Numbered from the stretch's first letter, positions 8,111 through 16,281 are shown. The stretch is DNA of 48,372 nucleotides from Defluviitaleaceae bacterium (GCA_009785555.1 WQWB01000006.1:1-48372), one strand, 5' to 3'. The notes: a model not told the origin generated them from the sequence alone. Translations and numbers: made by a program.

Positions 8111-8655
8111 TTAAACAACGGAAACTAACCGTACGTGACATGTGCCTAGTTGCCATATTTACCGCCATCATCGCTGTTTGCGCGCAGATACAGATACCGC
8201 AGCCGTCAGGTGTGCCGTTTACCCTCCAAACATGGGCTGTAGCGCTTGCCGGGCTTGTTCTAGGGCCAAAACGCGGTACGCTTGCGGTACTTGTATACAT
8301 AATGCTTGGTGCTGCGGGTGTGCCTGTCTTTGCGGGTTTTTCCGGCGGGGTTGGCGTTATCATGCGGCATACGGGCGGGTTTATCCTGTCGTTTCCGATC
8401 GTTGCGCTATTAGCAGGGTTTGCTGTACATAAGGGTGGCGTGTTTCGTACGGTTCTGGGCCTTATTGCTGGAAGCGTCGTCAATTTTACCGCAGGTCTTT
8501 TATGGTTCGAGTGGATAATGGAGTTTGGCTTACCCACATCTTTCGGTTACGCCGTCGCACCATTTATAGTAACGGATATAATAAGGGTTTCAATTCTGCC
8601 AATCTTATATAAGAGTATCAAAGCTGCAATGCAGAGAGCAGGGCTGGTAATTTAA
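8107..8655 (+). CDS. bioY: Biotin transporter BioY (S component)
   Basis: 182 residues with about six membrane helices and the BioY hallmarks: the QIPQPSGVPFTLQTWAV segment after helix 1, LGPKRG, and the GLLWF helix. BioY is the substrate-binding membrane subunit of ECF-type biotin uptake; it works alone or with a shared EcfAAT energiser, which is not in this window. ATG 8107 overlaps the end of the NAD synthase gene by 4 nt (ATGA), so the two are coupled. There is no BirA operator or riboswitch in front, so expression depends on the upstream promoter of the operon. Confidence 0.93.
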   Translation: MIKQRKLTVRDMCLVAIFTAIIAVCAQIQIPQPSGVPFTLQTWAVALAGLVLGPKRGTLAVLVYIMLGAAGVPVFAGFSGGVGVIMRHTGGFILSFPIVALLAGFAVHKGGVFRTVLGLIAGSVVNFTAGLLWFEWIMEFGLPTSFGYAVAPFIVTDIIRVSILPILYKSIKAAMQRAGLVI

Positions 8656-8756
8656 TATAAGATATAAAACCGCCTCCATGGGTATACTATTTTAAAGTAG
8701 AGCTGAGCAACGCGCAGGCCTCTATATTTTATAGGATATTTACGGGAGGTTTTTTT

Positions 8757-10310
8757 ATGCGTATCGCAAAAAAAGTATTGGCTGCGTTTATCATATTAAT
8801 GGCGTTATTTTCGCTGAGTATTTTATATGCCGACGGTAATATAAAGCCGTACACAATTATGGTATACATGAATGGTTCGGATTTGGAGAGCGAACACGGC
8901 ATGGGTACGGATGATATAATAGAAATGCTCGAATCAGGATTATGCAGTTCTGCCGCAAACCTCATTTTGTTTACAGGTGGAACATTGCGCTGGCTTAATA
9001 ACGTCGTTCCGCCTGTGGACTGCGTCATTTGGGAGATTGCTGACGGGTGGATGTACGAACTGGAAAACCTCGGCAAGCAGAATATGGGTGATTGGCGTAC
9101 ACTCGCGGACTTTATCGTTTTCTCAATGCAAAATTATCCGGCCGAGCGTTACGGCCTTATCATGTGGGATCATGGCGGCGGCAGCATAGCCGGCTTTGGG
9201 CATGATGAAATATTTGACGACGATAACCTTAGCTTGTTGGATATGGCGCGTGCCTTCGGGTTTGCTGGGCTCATGGATACGCCGCTTGAGTTTTTGGGTT
9301 TTGATTCCTGCCTTATGGCAACGGTCGAAATGGCTGTAACCGCCGCTCCATTCGCAAAATATCTTATCGCATCGGAAGACCTCGAACCGGCAGAGGGTTG
9401 GGATTACACGTTTTTACGCCATCTAAACGGAGGCGACTTAGACGGCCACGATATCGGGGTCATAATCGTGGACTATTTTATGGATTACTTTGATGACGAG
9501 GTTTTTGCCGAGGAGACGTTACATTTGTCTGTGGTGGATTTAGATAAGGTTGATAAGGTTATGCTGGAGTTGGGTAGTTTGATGGAGGTTTGCCGGGGTT
9601 ACTTGGATGCGAACCAAGTGCCGACGTTCCGTGCGCTTGCCGGGCGGAGAGGCGTCACAAAAACTTTTGGTATAGGCAGCCCGCGGGATAACGAAAGCGA
9701 TATGGTTGACATTGCGGACATGCTGACGCACTTAGCCGACATTTTCCCCTACGAAACCGCAGCTGTGTATACCGCACTTGATGAAGCCGTTCTGTATAGC
9801 CGAGATAACGCAGATGTGACGCTTGGCGGCCTGTCGGTATTTTACATTTACGGAGGTAAGGATCTTGCAGATATTTCGCTATCGACTTATAGCGATTTGG
9901 AAATGGATTATGATTACACAAAATATTTGAAAGAGTTTGCAGAGCTTTTATTAACCGTCGGAAAGGATGAACGGCCTAATAGAAGCGTTCTGCGCGGCAA
10001 AATAAATGGTCATACCGTGCGCCTGTACGAAGTTGGTCGAACTGCCGGCACTGTACGGTACGCTATACCGGCACGTAAGGATGGTGAGGATTGCGATGTT
10101 TATGTAGCATTTAGTGAAAATTACCCATACGGCAAGATACTTGGCGTCAAGTATGAGTACGGATTTATTTTGCAAAAAGGTTACGGTGAAATAGATATTG
10201 GCGATATGCTTTCATTCTATTATGAAAGCGGGAATGGCACATGGTTGTGCGGCGAAGAGTTTGTCGTCAATGAGCCTTTGGAGTTATATTTATTGCCATG
10301 GGATGAATAA
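8757..10310 (+). CDS. Secreted clostripain-family (C11) cysteine peptidase
   Basis: 517 residues. Residues 1-26 form a signal peptide (MRIAKKV, hydrophobic core, cleavage near YADG). The C11 fold follows: TIMVYMNGSDLE at the first strand, the catalytic histidine in GLIMWDHGGG (His139) and the catalytic cysteine in GFDSCLMATVEMA (Cys185). The family cleaves after basic residues or acts in self-processing, and members are exported or anchored. There is no LPXTG or lipobox. The C-terminal 120 residues look like a beta-rich accessory domain. GGGAGG lies 7 nt before ATG 8757. The next gene follows after 30 bp and is probably co-transcribed. The natural substrate is unknown. Confidence 0.9.
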   Translation: MRIAKKVLAAFIILMALFSLSILYADGNIKPYTIMVYMNGSDLESEHGMGTDDIIEMLESGLCSSAANLILFTGGTLRWLNNVVPPVDCVIWEIADGWMYELENLGKQNMGDWRTLADFIVFSMQNYPAERYGLIMWDHGGGSIAGFGHDEIFDDDNLSLLDMARAFGFAGLMDTPLEFLGFDSCLMATVEMAVTAAPFAKYLIASEDLEPAEGWDYTFLRHLNGGDLDGHDIGVIIVDYFMDYFDDEVFAEETLHLSVVDLDKVDKVMLELGSLMEVCRGYLDANQVPTFRALAGRRGVTKTFGIGSPRDNESDMVDIADMLTHLADIFPYETAAVYTALDEAVLYSRDNADVTLGGLSVFYIYGGKDLADISLSTYSDLEMDYDYTKYLKEFAELLLTVGKDERPNRSVLRGKINGHTVRLYEVGRTAGTVRYAIPARKDGEDCDVYVAFSENYPYGKILGVKYEYGFILQKGYGEIDIGDMLSFYYESGNGTWLCGEEFVVNEPLELYLLPWDE

Positions 10311-10340
10311 ACTGTAATAAAATGTGGAGAGACATATGTA

Positions 10341-11486
10341 ATGTATAGCGCATATATAATCCGCACGAAAGACGATTTATTTTATTCGTTTTATTATTCA
10401 CAAGAGAACGGTATTTGCCGCCGCGTAATGGAACGCGGCAAATGGGACACGCCGATGACGGTGGCGGTGGATGCCATGCCCGGTTTTTGGGTAAACTTAG
10501 GGAACGACGGTAAAATTTACGTTTTGTATAAAGATACGAATAGTAAGCCAATGCTTGCGGTAGGAAATAAAGACGGATTCCGAAGCGAGGCTGTTGGGTC
10601 GGTGGATGGCATGTATATAGTCGCTTCGTCACGCGGGCGCATGTTTGTGGAAAACATGCCTCAGGTTGTTAGCGACGATCACCTTATCATGTTTACGAAA
10701 GACAACTCAGGTTTATACTGCCGCGAAATGAACTATACGGATGAGACGGAATCCCGCGCCGTACACATTGGCGCGGGCGTGTTTTGTTTTTCTGCTTTAA
10801 CATCGGAAGATAACATACACTACCTGTATGGCCTCAAAGGTGCGCTGGGGGGTGGTAAAGTTATGTACCGGCGGCGGCACAAGTCAGGCTTGTCGGCAGC
10901 TGTTACGATATGCGACAACCGTGCGCTTGACGATGTGTGGGTTTTTGTAGTAGGCAGGCGTGTGTATGCCGCATTTTATGCCAAGCACCCAGCGCGTACC
11001 ATGTTCCTATGCCATTCTGACGACAATGGCCAATCATTTACGAAGCCGGAAAAATACAGGCGCAAAATTTGTGATTTGCCTATTAAAGCGATGTATCAGC
11101 AATATACTCAGTACAATGAACAAACTTTTGCCACGCGTGAGATATATGTAGACAGCCTAAATCCATGGGATATACAGATTTTACCGGATGTTTATGATGA
11201 TTTTTATCCCGGTTACATAATACAAACTCCAGACGTACAAAAGACAACGCCGCAAAATTTGCCTGTACTAACAAAAGCACCTCTGGCAACTCCAACACCG
11301 GTGATACAGCCGACGCAGAGCTGGTACGGCGAGGATATACCACAGGCGGAAAAACAACGTAATAAAATAGAGGATTTGGAACATGAACTGACGACGAAAG
11401 ACAGGCAACTGGCAATCCTCAAACAAGAAATAGAGAACCAGAGGGCGGTAATAAAGCGTATTTTCGAAGGGCGGAAAGATATATAA
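10341..11486 (+). CDS. Unknown propeller-like protein with C-terminal coiled coil
   Basis: 381 residues, not assigned to a named family. Residues 1 to about 270 show repeated short strands with G-W/Y and D-G-K-I-Y turns (DGKIYVLYK, SEDNIHYLYG, DDVWVFVVGRRVYAAF, CHSDDNGQSF), which resemble blades of a sialidase/BNR-like beta-propeller. Residues about 285-330 are a proline/threonine-rich linker, and about 340-381 form a charged coiled coil (IEDLEHELTTKDRQLAILKQ). No signal peptide or membrane helix is visible, so it should be cytoplasmic unless the start is wrong. GGAGAG precedes ATG 10341. It lies 30 bp after the C11 peptidase gene, so a joint role is likely but unproven. Confidence 0.8.
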   Translation: MYSAYIIRTKDDLFYSFYYSQENGICRRVMERGKWDTPMTVAVDAMPGFWVNLGNDGKIYVLYKDTNSKPMLAVGNKDGFRSEAVGSVDGMYIVASSRGRMFVENMPQVVSDDHLIMFTKDNSGLYCREMNYTDETESRAVHIGAGVFCFSALTSEDNIHYLYGLKGALGGGKVMYRRRHKSGLSAAVTICDNRALDDVWVFVVGRRVYAAFYAKHPARTMFLCHSDDNGQSFTKPEKYRRKICDLPIKAMYQQYTQYNEQTFATREIYVDSLNPWDIQILPDVYDDFYPGYIIQTPDVQKTTPQNLPVLTKAPLATPTPVIQPTQSWYGEDIPQAEKQRNKIEDLEHELTTKDRQLAILKQEIENQRAVIKRIFEGRKDI

Positions 11487-11530
11487 TAGTAATATAGGGT
11501 ACATGAAGAAATAAATTTTCATTAACTATA

Positions 11531-11559
11531 TTGACAACTAAATAACTTTGTGATATATT
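11531..11559 (+). promoter_or_regulatory. Consensus sigma-A promoter for the ABC-2 operon
   Basis: A perfect TTGACA (11531-11536), a 17-bp spacer and TATATT (11554-11559) lie about 30 bp before the GAAGGAG ribosome binding site and ATG 11592. The transcript should cover three genes to 13979. Confidence 0.85.
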
Positions 11560-11591
11560 CATCAGCCAACTATTTTTGAAGGAGATGGATT

Positions 11592-12389
11592 ATGATCACT
11601 TTGCAGAACATAAACAAAACCTTTCGCGTGGCGAAGCGTGGCGCGGGGTTTGCAAGGGCCGCCAAGGCCCTTTTCTCGCGTGAATATGAAACCGTACATG
11701 CGCTTTCCGACGTGTCCTTTTCCGTACAAGGCGGCGAAATGGTGGGTTATATTGGTCCAAATGGAGCGGGGAAGAGTACGACGATAAAGATCATGTGCGG
11801 CATACTTACGCCGGACAGCGGCGTGTGCCAGATAAACGGCCGTACTCCATGGAAAGAACGCGTGGCGCATGTGCGCGAGATCGGCGTGGTATTCGGCCAG
11901 CGAAGTCAATTGTGGTGGGATGTGCCGGTGATGGACAGTTTCGAACTTATCCGCGATATTTATAAGGTTAATGCAAATACATACCAACGTAATTTGGATG
12001 AGTTGGTTGAAATTTTGGATCTCTCAGAAATATTAAAAACCCCGGCGCGCAGCCTTAGCCTTGGCCAGCGTATGCGGTGCGAGATCGTCGCAAGCCTTCT
12101 CCACGACCCTAATATCCTGTTTTTGGACGAGCCTACGATTGGGCTTGATGCAGTGTCTAAGATCGCCGTGCGTCAATTTATAAAACGCTTAAACAAAGAG
12201 CGGGGTACGACGGTTTTGTTGACGACCCATGACATGCAGGATATAGAGGCATTGACAGAGCGTATTGTTTTAATAGGTAAGGGACAGATTCTTTTGGATG
12301 GAAGCCTTGCGGAGTTAAAGGCGCGCTCACCAGAAGGCGCGAACGCGGAGGAAATGGTGGCGGCATTATATAAGGAGTATGAGATATGA
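11592..12389 (+). CDS. ABC transporter ATP-binding protein (COG4586-like)
   Basis: 265 residues. Walker A is GPNGAGKSTT (from residue 55), the signature is LSLGQRMRCE, Walker B is ILFLDEPTIGLDA and the switch histidine lies in TTHDMQDIE. An N-terminal insertion before Walker A (RVAKRGAGFARAAKALFSRE) is typical of ATPases that pair with two DUF990/ABC-2 permeases (COG4586 with COG4587 and COG3694), and exactly that arrangement follows. The product likely powers export or lipid handling; the substrate is unknown. It overlaps the first permease gene by 4 nt. Confidence 0.92.
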   Translation: MITLQNINKTFRVAKRGAGFARAAKALFSREYETVHALSDVSFSVQGGEMVGYIGPNGAGKSTTIKIMCGILTPDSGVCQINGRTPWKERVAHVREIGVVFGQRSQLWWDVPVMDSFELIRDIYKVNANTYQRNLDELVEILDLSEILKTPARSLSLGQRMRCEIVASLLHDPNILFLDEPTIGLDAVSKIAVRQFIKRLNKERGTTVLLTTHDMQDIEALTERIVLIGKGQILLDGSLAELKARSPEGANAEEMVAALYKEYEI

Positions 12390-13198
12390 TCTACCTTAAG
12401 CCGTACAAAGCCCTGTTCCGCATACGTTTCACAAATTCACTGCAATACCGCGCAGCGGCAGTAGCTGGACTTGTTACGCAATTTGTTTGGGGTTTTATGT
12501 ACATACTTGCATTTGCGGCGTTTTATAACTCAAACCCCGCCGCATTCCCTATGACATTGCAACAAACCGTGTCCTACGTATGGATGCAGCAGGCGTTTAT
12601 CGCGGTTTTCTTTATCTGGATGTACGAAAACAGCATTTTTGAAGCTGTCGAGAGCGGGCAGGTGGCGTACGAAATGGTGCGCCCGATGGACTTATACGGC
12701 CGTTGGTTCACGATGACGACGGCAAACCGACTATCACGCGCGGTATTACGTTGCATACCGATTTTGATAGTGGCGTTTATTCTACCAGAGCCATACCGTC
12801 TAGTGCTGGGTGGCGGCGCGATAAAGCACGTATTATTTCTGTTAAGTATGATATTGTCATTGTGTGTAGTGGTTAGCTTTTCCATGCTTATCTATATTTC
12901 GGCATTCCATACCGTCAATAGTATGGGTACGCGCATTGTGGTCGGCGTGGCTGGTGATTTTTTTGCCGGCGGCTACATACCGATCCCGTTCTTCCCGGAC
13001 TTTCTGCGTACGGTTATTGAACTTTCGCCATTCGGCGCGATGCAAAATATGCCGCTCCTTATATTCAACGGTTACCTAACTGGCAACGCCATTGCGCGCG
13101 GTATGCTCCTCCAAGTATTTTGGATTGCTGTGCTTGTACTTGCCGGCCGCTTATGGATGCGGCGGTCACTAAAAAAAGTCATCGTGCAGGGAGGGTAG
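12386..13198 (+). CDS. ABC-2 family permease, first subunit
   Basis: 270 residues with about six membrane helices, starting with the family-typical N-terminus (YLKPYKALFRIRFTNSLQYR) and a first helix around 30-50. It contains the conserved MYENSIFEAVESGQVAYEMVRP cytoplasmic segment of the DUF990/COG4587-type permeases. It starts within the end of the ATPase gene (ATGA) and is followed after 4 nt by a second, related permease, so the membrane part is probably a heterodimer. Confidence 0.88.
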   Translation: MIYLKPYKALFRIRFTNSLQYRAAAVAGLVTQFVWGFMYILAFAAFYNSNPAAFPMTLQQTVSYVWMQQAFIAVFFIWMYENSIFEAVESGQVAYEMVRPMDLYGRWFTMTTANRLSRAVLRCIPILIVAFILPEPYRLVLGGGAIKHVLFLLSMILSLCVVVSFSMLIYISAFHTVNSMGTRIVVGVAGDFFAGGYIPIPFFPDFLRTVIELSPFGAMQNMPLLIFNGYLTGNAIARGMLLQVFWIAVLVLAGRLWMRRSLKKVIVQGG

Positions 13199-13202
13199 GA
13201 CA

Positions 13203-13979
13203 ATGAAGTTATACATGAAATATTTTTCGATGCACTTAAAATCTCAGATGCAATATAAAACATCTTTTTTATTTACCACCCTTGGGCAGTTTTTGGTTGC
13301 GTTTGCGACGTTTATAAGCATTAGCTTTCTTTTTATGCGGTTTGATTCCGTGGGTGGATTTTCATATGAAGAGGTTTTGATATGCTTTGCGGTGATGATG
13401 ATGGCATTCTCGTCTTCGGAGCTGATTGGGCGCGGGTTTGATAGGTTCCCCGTTCTGCTCGGAAACGGTGCGTTTGATCGCGTTTTGGTGCGGCCGCGCA
13501 ACGTGGTTTTTCAAGTCCTCGCGTCGCAGGTTGACTTTTCGCGATTGGGGCGGTTCGTTCAGGCTGTGGCTATCCTTATTTATGCTCTGCCGCGCAGCGG
13601 TATCGATTGGACATTTGGCCGCGTATTAACGCTTATTTTAATGATCGCTTGCGGTGCTTTCGTATTTTTCGTACTTTTCGTGGTTTATGCCGCCTTCTCA
13701 TTCTTCACTATTGAAGGCCTTGAATTTATGAACGTGCTGACGGACGGCGGGCGCGAACATGGACGCTTCCCATTCAGCATATATGGCGACGGCGTACTTA
13801 GATTTTTAACTTACATCGTGCCGCTTGCCCTGGTGCAGTATTATCCTTTACTGTACTTGGTCGGCCGGGAGGATAATGTCTTGTACGCGCTTACGCCGCT
13901 TTTGGCTATGCTTTTTGCGGTGCCTGGATACGCATTCTTTAGATTTGGGCTAAACCGGTATAAGTCGACAGGGTCGTAG
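13203..13979 (+). CDS. ABC-2 family permease, second subunit (COG3694-like)
   Basis: 258 residues, six predicted membrane helices, with an N-terminus (MKLYMKYFSMHLKSQMQYKT) and layout matching the second permease of COG4586-type systems. The FDRVLVRPRN segment corresponds to the VRPMD segment of the first permease. It is the last gene of its operon and converges on tilS; a hairpin lies between the two. Confidence 0.88.
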   Translation: MKLYMKYFSMHLKSQMQYKTSFLFTTLGQFLVAFATFISISFLFMRFDSVGGFSYEEVLICFAVMMMAFSSSELIGRGFDRFPVLLGNGAFDRVLVRPRNVVFQVLASQVDFSRLGRFVQAVAILIYALPRSGIDWTFGRVLTLILMIACGAFVFFVLFVVYAAFSFFTIEGLEFMNVLTDGGREHGRFPFSIYGDGVLRFLTYIVPLALVQYYPLLYLVGREDNVLYALTPLLAMLFAVPGYAFFRFGLNRYKSTGS

Positions 13980-14001
13980 GCGTGTGTAGCACACCCCTAC
14001 G
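13975..14001. terminator. Probable bidirectional terminator between permease and tilS genes
   Basis: Positions 13975-13986 pair with 13990-14001 (12 bp with one mismatch, 3-nt loop). The hairpin overlaps both the permease stop and the tilS stop. Only a short T run (TTT) follows on the plus strand, so efficiency is uncertain. Confidence 0.45.
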
Positions 14002-14956
14002 TTTGCCGGGAAAACACCAGTACACCACGCCCGTTGCGAACGGTTATGCGGCGCGGTAGGTGCGCCACTTTGCCTGTTTCTTTGCTAAGAAGCGCATATA
14101 CGTCGTTTACGTGGATACGGGCGAAATCTTTAACAGAGCCGTTTATGTTTTCATACGCCAAACGGATGATACGGCGGCAGATGACCTCGCCTGCGGCGGC
14201 GAGAATTGGCTTTGAAAGCACGATTTCACCGTCATTACCTTTTAAACGTGCGTCTGTGTATGTTTTTTTCGCTAATTCATCAACGAACTTGCTTTCGGCA
14301 TAAAAATCCACAGCCGAAGCTGTAAGGCTATCAATAATCCGCGGATTTATGCTTTCCTCTATTAAGGGGATAAGCAGGTTGCGGATCTTATTGCGGGTGA
14401 AATCCACGCCATCGTTGCTTGCGTCCATGCGGTATGGCACGTTGTTTTCGCGAAGATAGGCAATAATTTCGGCTCGTGAGGTGTGTAGGATAGGGCGCAC
14501 GATGTCGCCGCGCACGGTTGAAATACCAGCTAGCCCGGCAGAACCGGTCCCGCGTAAAAACCGCATAATTATCGTTTCCGCGTTATCGTTCTTATTATGA
14601 GCGGTAACGATTTTTTGTGCGCCAAAATCGGCGGCGGCAGCGGTAAAGGCGGCGTACCGTACCTCTCGCCCAGCCTCCTCGATAGATAGTCCATGTGTGG
14701 CGGCGTAGGTTTGGATATCTTCCTTAAACACGCGATAATCCGCGCTGTAATTTTTTGAAATCTTGGCGCAGAAATCTTCGTCATCGTCAGCGTCAATGCC
14801 GCGCAAACCGTGGTGTACATGGACGGCGCAGATTTTTAATCCAAGGCCGCAGTTTATTAGCATGTGAAAAAGAGCGGAGGAGTCCGCCCCGCCGGAGAGG
14901 GCGAGGATTATGCGCTCGCCTTGTATGATGAAGGTTTTGTCAAATATGGCTTTCAT
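13997..14956 (-). CDS. tilS: tRNA(Ile)-lysidine synthase, short form
   Basis: TilS attaches lysine to C34 of tRNA-Ile(CAU), changing both its codon reading and its aminoacylation; it is essential. The N-terminal PP-loop ATPase domain is complete: SGGADSSALF (residues 21-26 core), AVHVHHGLRG and the VTAHNKNDNAETI motif. The protein has 319 residues, much shorter than the 430-470 of E. coli or Bacillus enzymes, so the C-terminal tRNA-acceptor-binding domains are largely missing; short TilS forms are known in other bacteria. It starts 15 nt after the restriction specificity gene on the same strand and has no strong SD of its own, so it may depend on read-through from that locus or on a weak local promoter. 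Confidence 0.9.
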   Translation of the reverse strand: MKAIFDKTFIIQGERIILALSGGADSSALFHMLINCGLGLKICAVHVHHGLRGIDADDDEDFCAKISKNYSADYRVFKEDIQTYAATHGLSIEEAGREVRYAAFTAAAADFGAQKIVTAHNKNDNAETIIMRFLRGTGSAGLAGISTVRGDIVRPILHTSRAEIIAYLRENNVPYRMDASNDGVDFTRNKIRNLLIPLIEESINPRIIDSLTASAVDFYAESKFVDELAKKTYTDARLKGNDGEIVLSKPILAAAGEVICRRIIRLAYENINGSVKDFARIHVNDVYALLSKETGKVAHLPRRITVRNGRGVLVFSRQT

Positions 14957-14971
14957 TATGCTGATATTTTA

Positions 14972-16231
14972 TCATAATATGAGTGGTTGTACAAGTGTTA
15001 GTTTATTGTTATTGCCCGCCGGCGGCGAAGCAATGACATAGGGGTAGCTAATTATTTGCATTAAGGCCGCGTTTTCTAAAATTATTTTTGCGGCGATATC
15101 TGCAATAGTAAGTTTTTGTTGCACACGAATATACGCCGCCATATAGTCATAATCTGGCGTTTGCGTATCTCCACACGCGGAGCAACTGCAAGGTTTCAAT
15201 TGAGTGCATGTACTTGTGCATGTATACATAGTCAATACCCCCCCGAATGGAATTGTTGGTAGTTTTATTTTTACATTATTTAATTTATCTACATTGTAAC
15301 CACTACCCCAAGTAAATAAAAAGAATGCTTTTCGCATTGCAGTTATTATGTAATGTGTTGTATGTTTATCAAAATCATACTTTGGTGTCATAATTTTGAT
15401 CTTATCACCAGTAAAATACGATTCATTTTGAAGAAAAATTGTTGCCGTGTCTTGGCCGAAGCTTATTGTATTTTTATTATTTAAATATTTTTCGTCAGCG
15501 TCAATATATCCCCTGATTCCGTTATTATTTTCACCGCGCGCGACATATGGATACTTACCATTAAACTTAATCGTATTTGCATTAAATTTTTTCTTGCTTG
15601 TGTCAATTTTAAATAACTTCCCAATTTTAAACTCACCCCACACAATTTCACGCGCTAAAACTTCCTTATCCTCCGCCGTAAGCTCGTAGTTTTCAAGCTT
15701 TGCAACGTTTAAATAAGCACACAATCGTTCCTCCATTTCACGCTTTACCTGCTCCAATCGTTCCCACTCCAGTTTGCGGATATAGTGCTCCATGTATTCA
15801 AAATCCGGCGTGTTGTTATCGGTTAATGGCAAGTATAAATCACTATTTGAAAAAATGTCGTCTACATCACGAACAAGCACACTAAGCAACTTTCCTTTTA
15901 ATTTGTTAAACGCAACTTCAAAATACAGCATAACCTTTTTATTAGCAATAAACTTAGGTACTATTTTCCTAATAAATTGCCCTGCATACCATGGCTTTTC
16001 TCGATAGAAAAAATCCATTTGAAGTAGTCCAAGGCTATAAGTGTTTATGCTGTTGATATTATTTTCATTTACGAACCCACTAACTGAATGGATACCGCGG
16101 TTAAGAGAAGTTCTTGTTATATAATCGTAATCCGTTCCATCGGTAAGAACATCTTTATTGAAGCTATTTGTATTGTTAATAAAAAAATAATCCCTGGCCT
16201 TCACTTCACCCCAACGCACGTCCCGTGCCAA
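14972..16231 (-). CDS. Restriction specificity subunit (HsdS/BcgI-B-like), frame-disturbed
   Basis: 419 residues from a TTG start at 16231 that has GAGGAAG just upstream. It has two target-recognition halves. Each begins with EVLAR(D/E)xxWGE(V/F)K; the first copy starts before the TTG, in codons upstream of the annotated start. Conserved helices follow each half (TPDFEYMEHYIRKLEWERLE near 141-160; TPDYDYMAAYIRVQQKL near 358-374). Between the second target domain and its helix lies a cysteine-rich stretch (Cys338, 342, 348, 350, 353), apparently out-of-frame sequence after a G7 tract. The C-terminal VIASPPAGNNN comes from a palindromic repeat. The subunit should give sequence specificity to the methylase-nuclease encoded just upstream, in a type IIB or IIG-like enzyme. 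Confidence 0.82.
   Translation of the reverse strand: MARDVRWGEVKARDYFFINNTNSFNKDVLTDGTDYDYITRTSLNRGIHSVSGFVNENNINSINTYSLGLLQMDFFYREKPWYAGQFIRKIVPKFIANKKVMLYFEVAFNKLKGKLLSVLVRDVDDIFSNSDLYLPLTDNNTPDFEYMEHYIRKLEWERLEQVKREMEERLCAYLNVAKLENYELTAEDKEVLAREIVWGEFKIGKLFKIDTSKKKFNANTIKFNGKYPYVARGENNNGIRGYIDADEKYLNNKNTISFGQDTATIFLQNESYFTGDKIKIMTPKYDFDKHTTHYIITAMRKAFFLFTWGSGYNVDKLNNVKIKLPTIPFGGVLTMYTCTSTCTQLKPCSCSACGDTQTPDYDYMAAYIRVQQKLTIADIAAKIILENAALMQIISYPYVIASPPAGNNNKLTLVQPLIL
15011..15034. repeat. Palindromic repeat inside the specificity gene tail
   Basis: The stretch ATTGCCCGCCGGCGGCGAAG followed by CAAT is palindromic (ATTGC/GCAAT ends, CCGCCGGCGG core). It resembles the short GCGAAGCAAT-type intergenic repeats found in many bacteria. 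It encodes the last, non-conserved residues of the specificity subunit, so the repeat appears to have replaced the original C-terminus. Confidence 0.4.
15238..15244 (-). other. G7 homopolymer tract, candidate slippage site in the specificity gene
   Basis: Seven G on the minus strand encode PFGGV. With one extra G the reading continues GIDYVYMHKYMHSIETLQLL and ends at a TGA at 15147-15149. That reading aligns with the conserved helix PDFEYMEHYIRKLE of the first half, so real coding sequence exists in this alternative frame. Replication slippage or a sequencing error could explain it. Confidence 0.55.
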
Positions 16232-16281
16232 AACTTCCTCTTTATACGTTGGGGATGCTACTTTTTTGGTGCGTTTACCTC
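16209..16281 (-). promoter_or_regulatory. Candidate -1 programmed ribosomal frameshift signal
   Basis: Read on the minus strand: an SD-like GAGG (16281-16278), 10 nt, the heptamer A AAA AAG in the zero frame (16267-16261), the TAG stop (16260-16258), then, 6 nt after the heptamer, CCCCAACG (16254-16247), which pairs with CGTTGGGG (16216-16209). Three more pairs (two G-U) extend the stem to 11 bp around a 24-nt loop. The order and spacing match the E. coli dnaX frameshift site. A -1 shift joins the methylase-nuclease to the specificity frame with no stop between, giving about 1111 residues. Confidence 0.65.
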
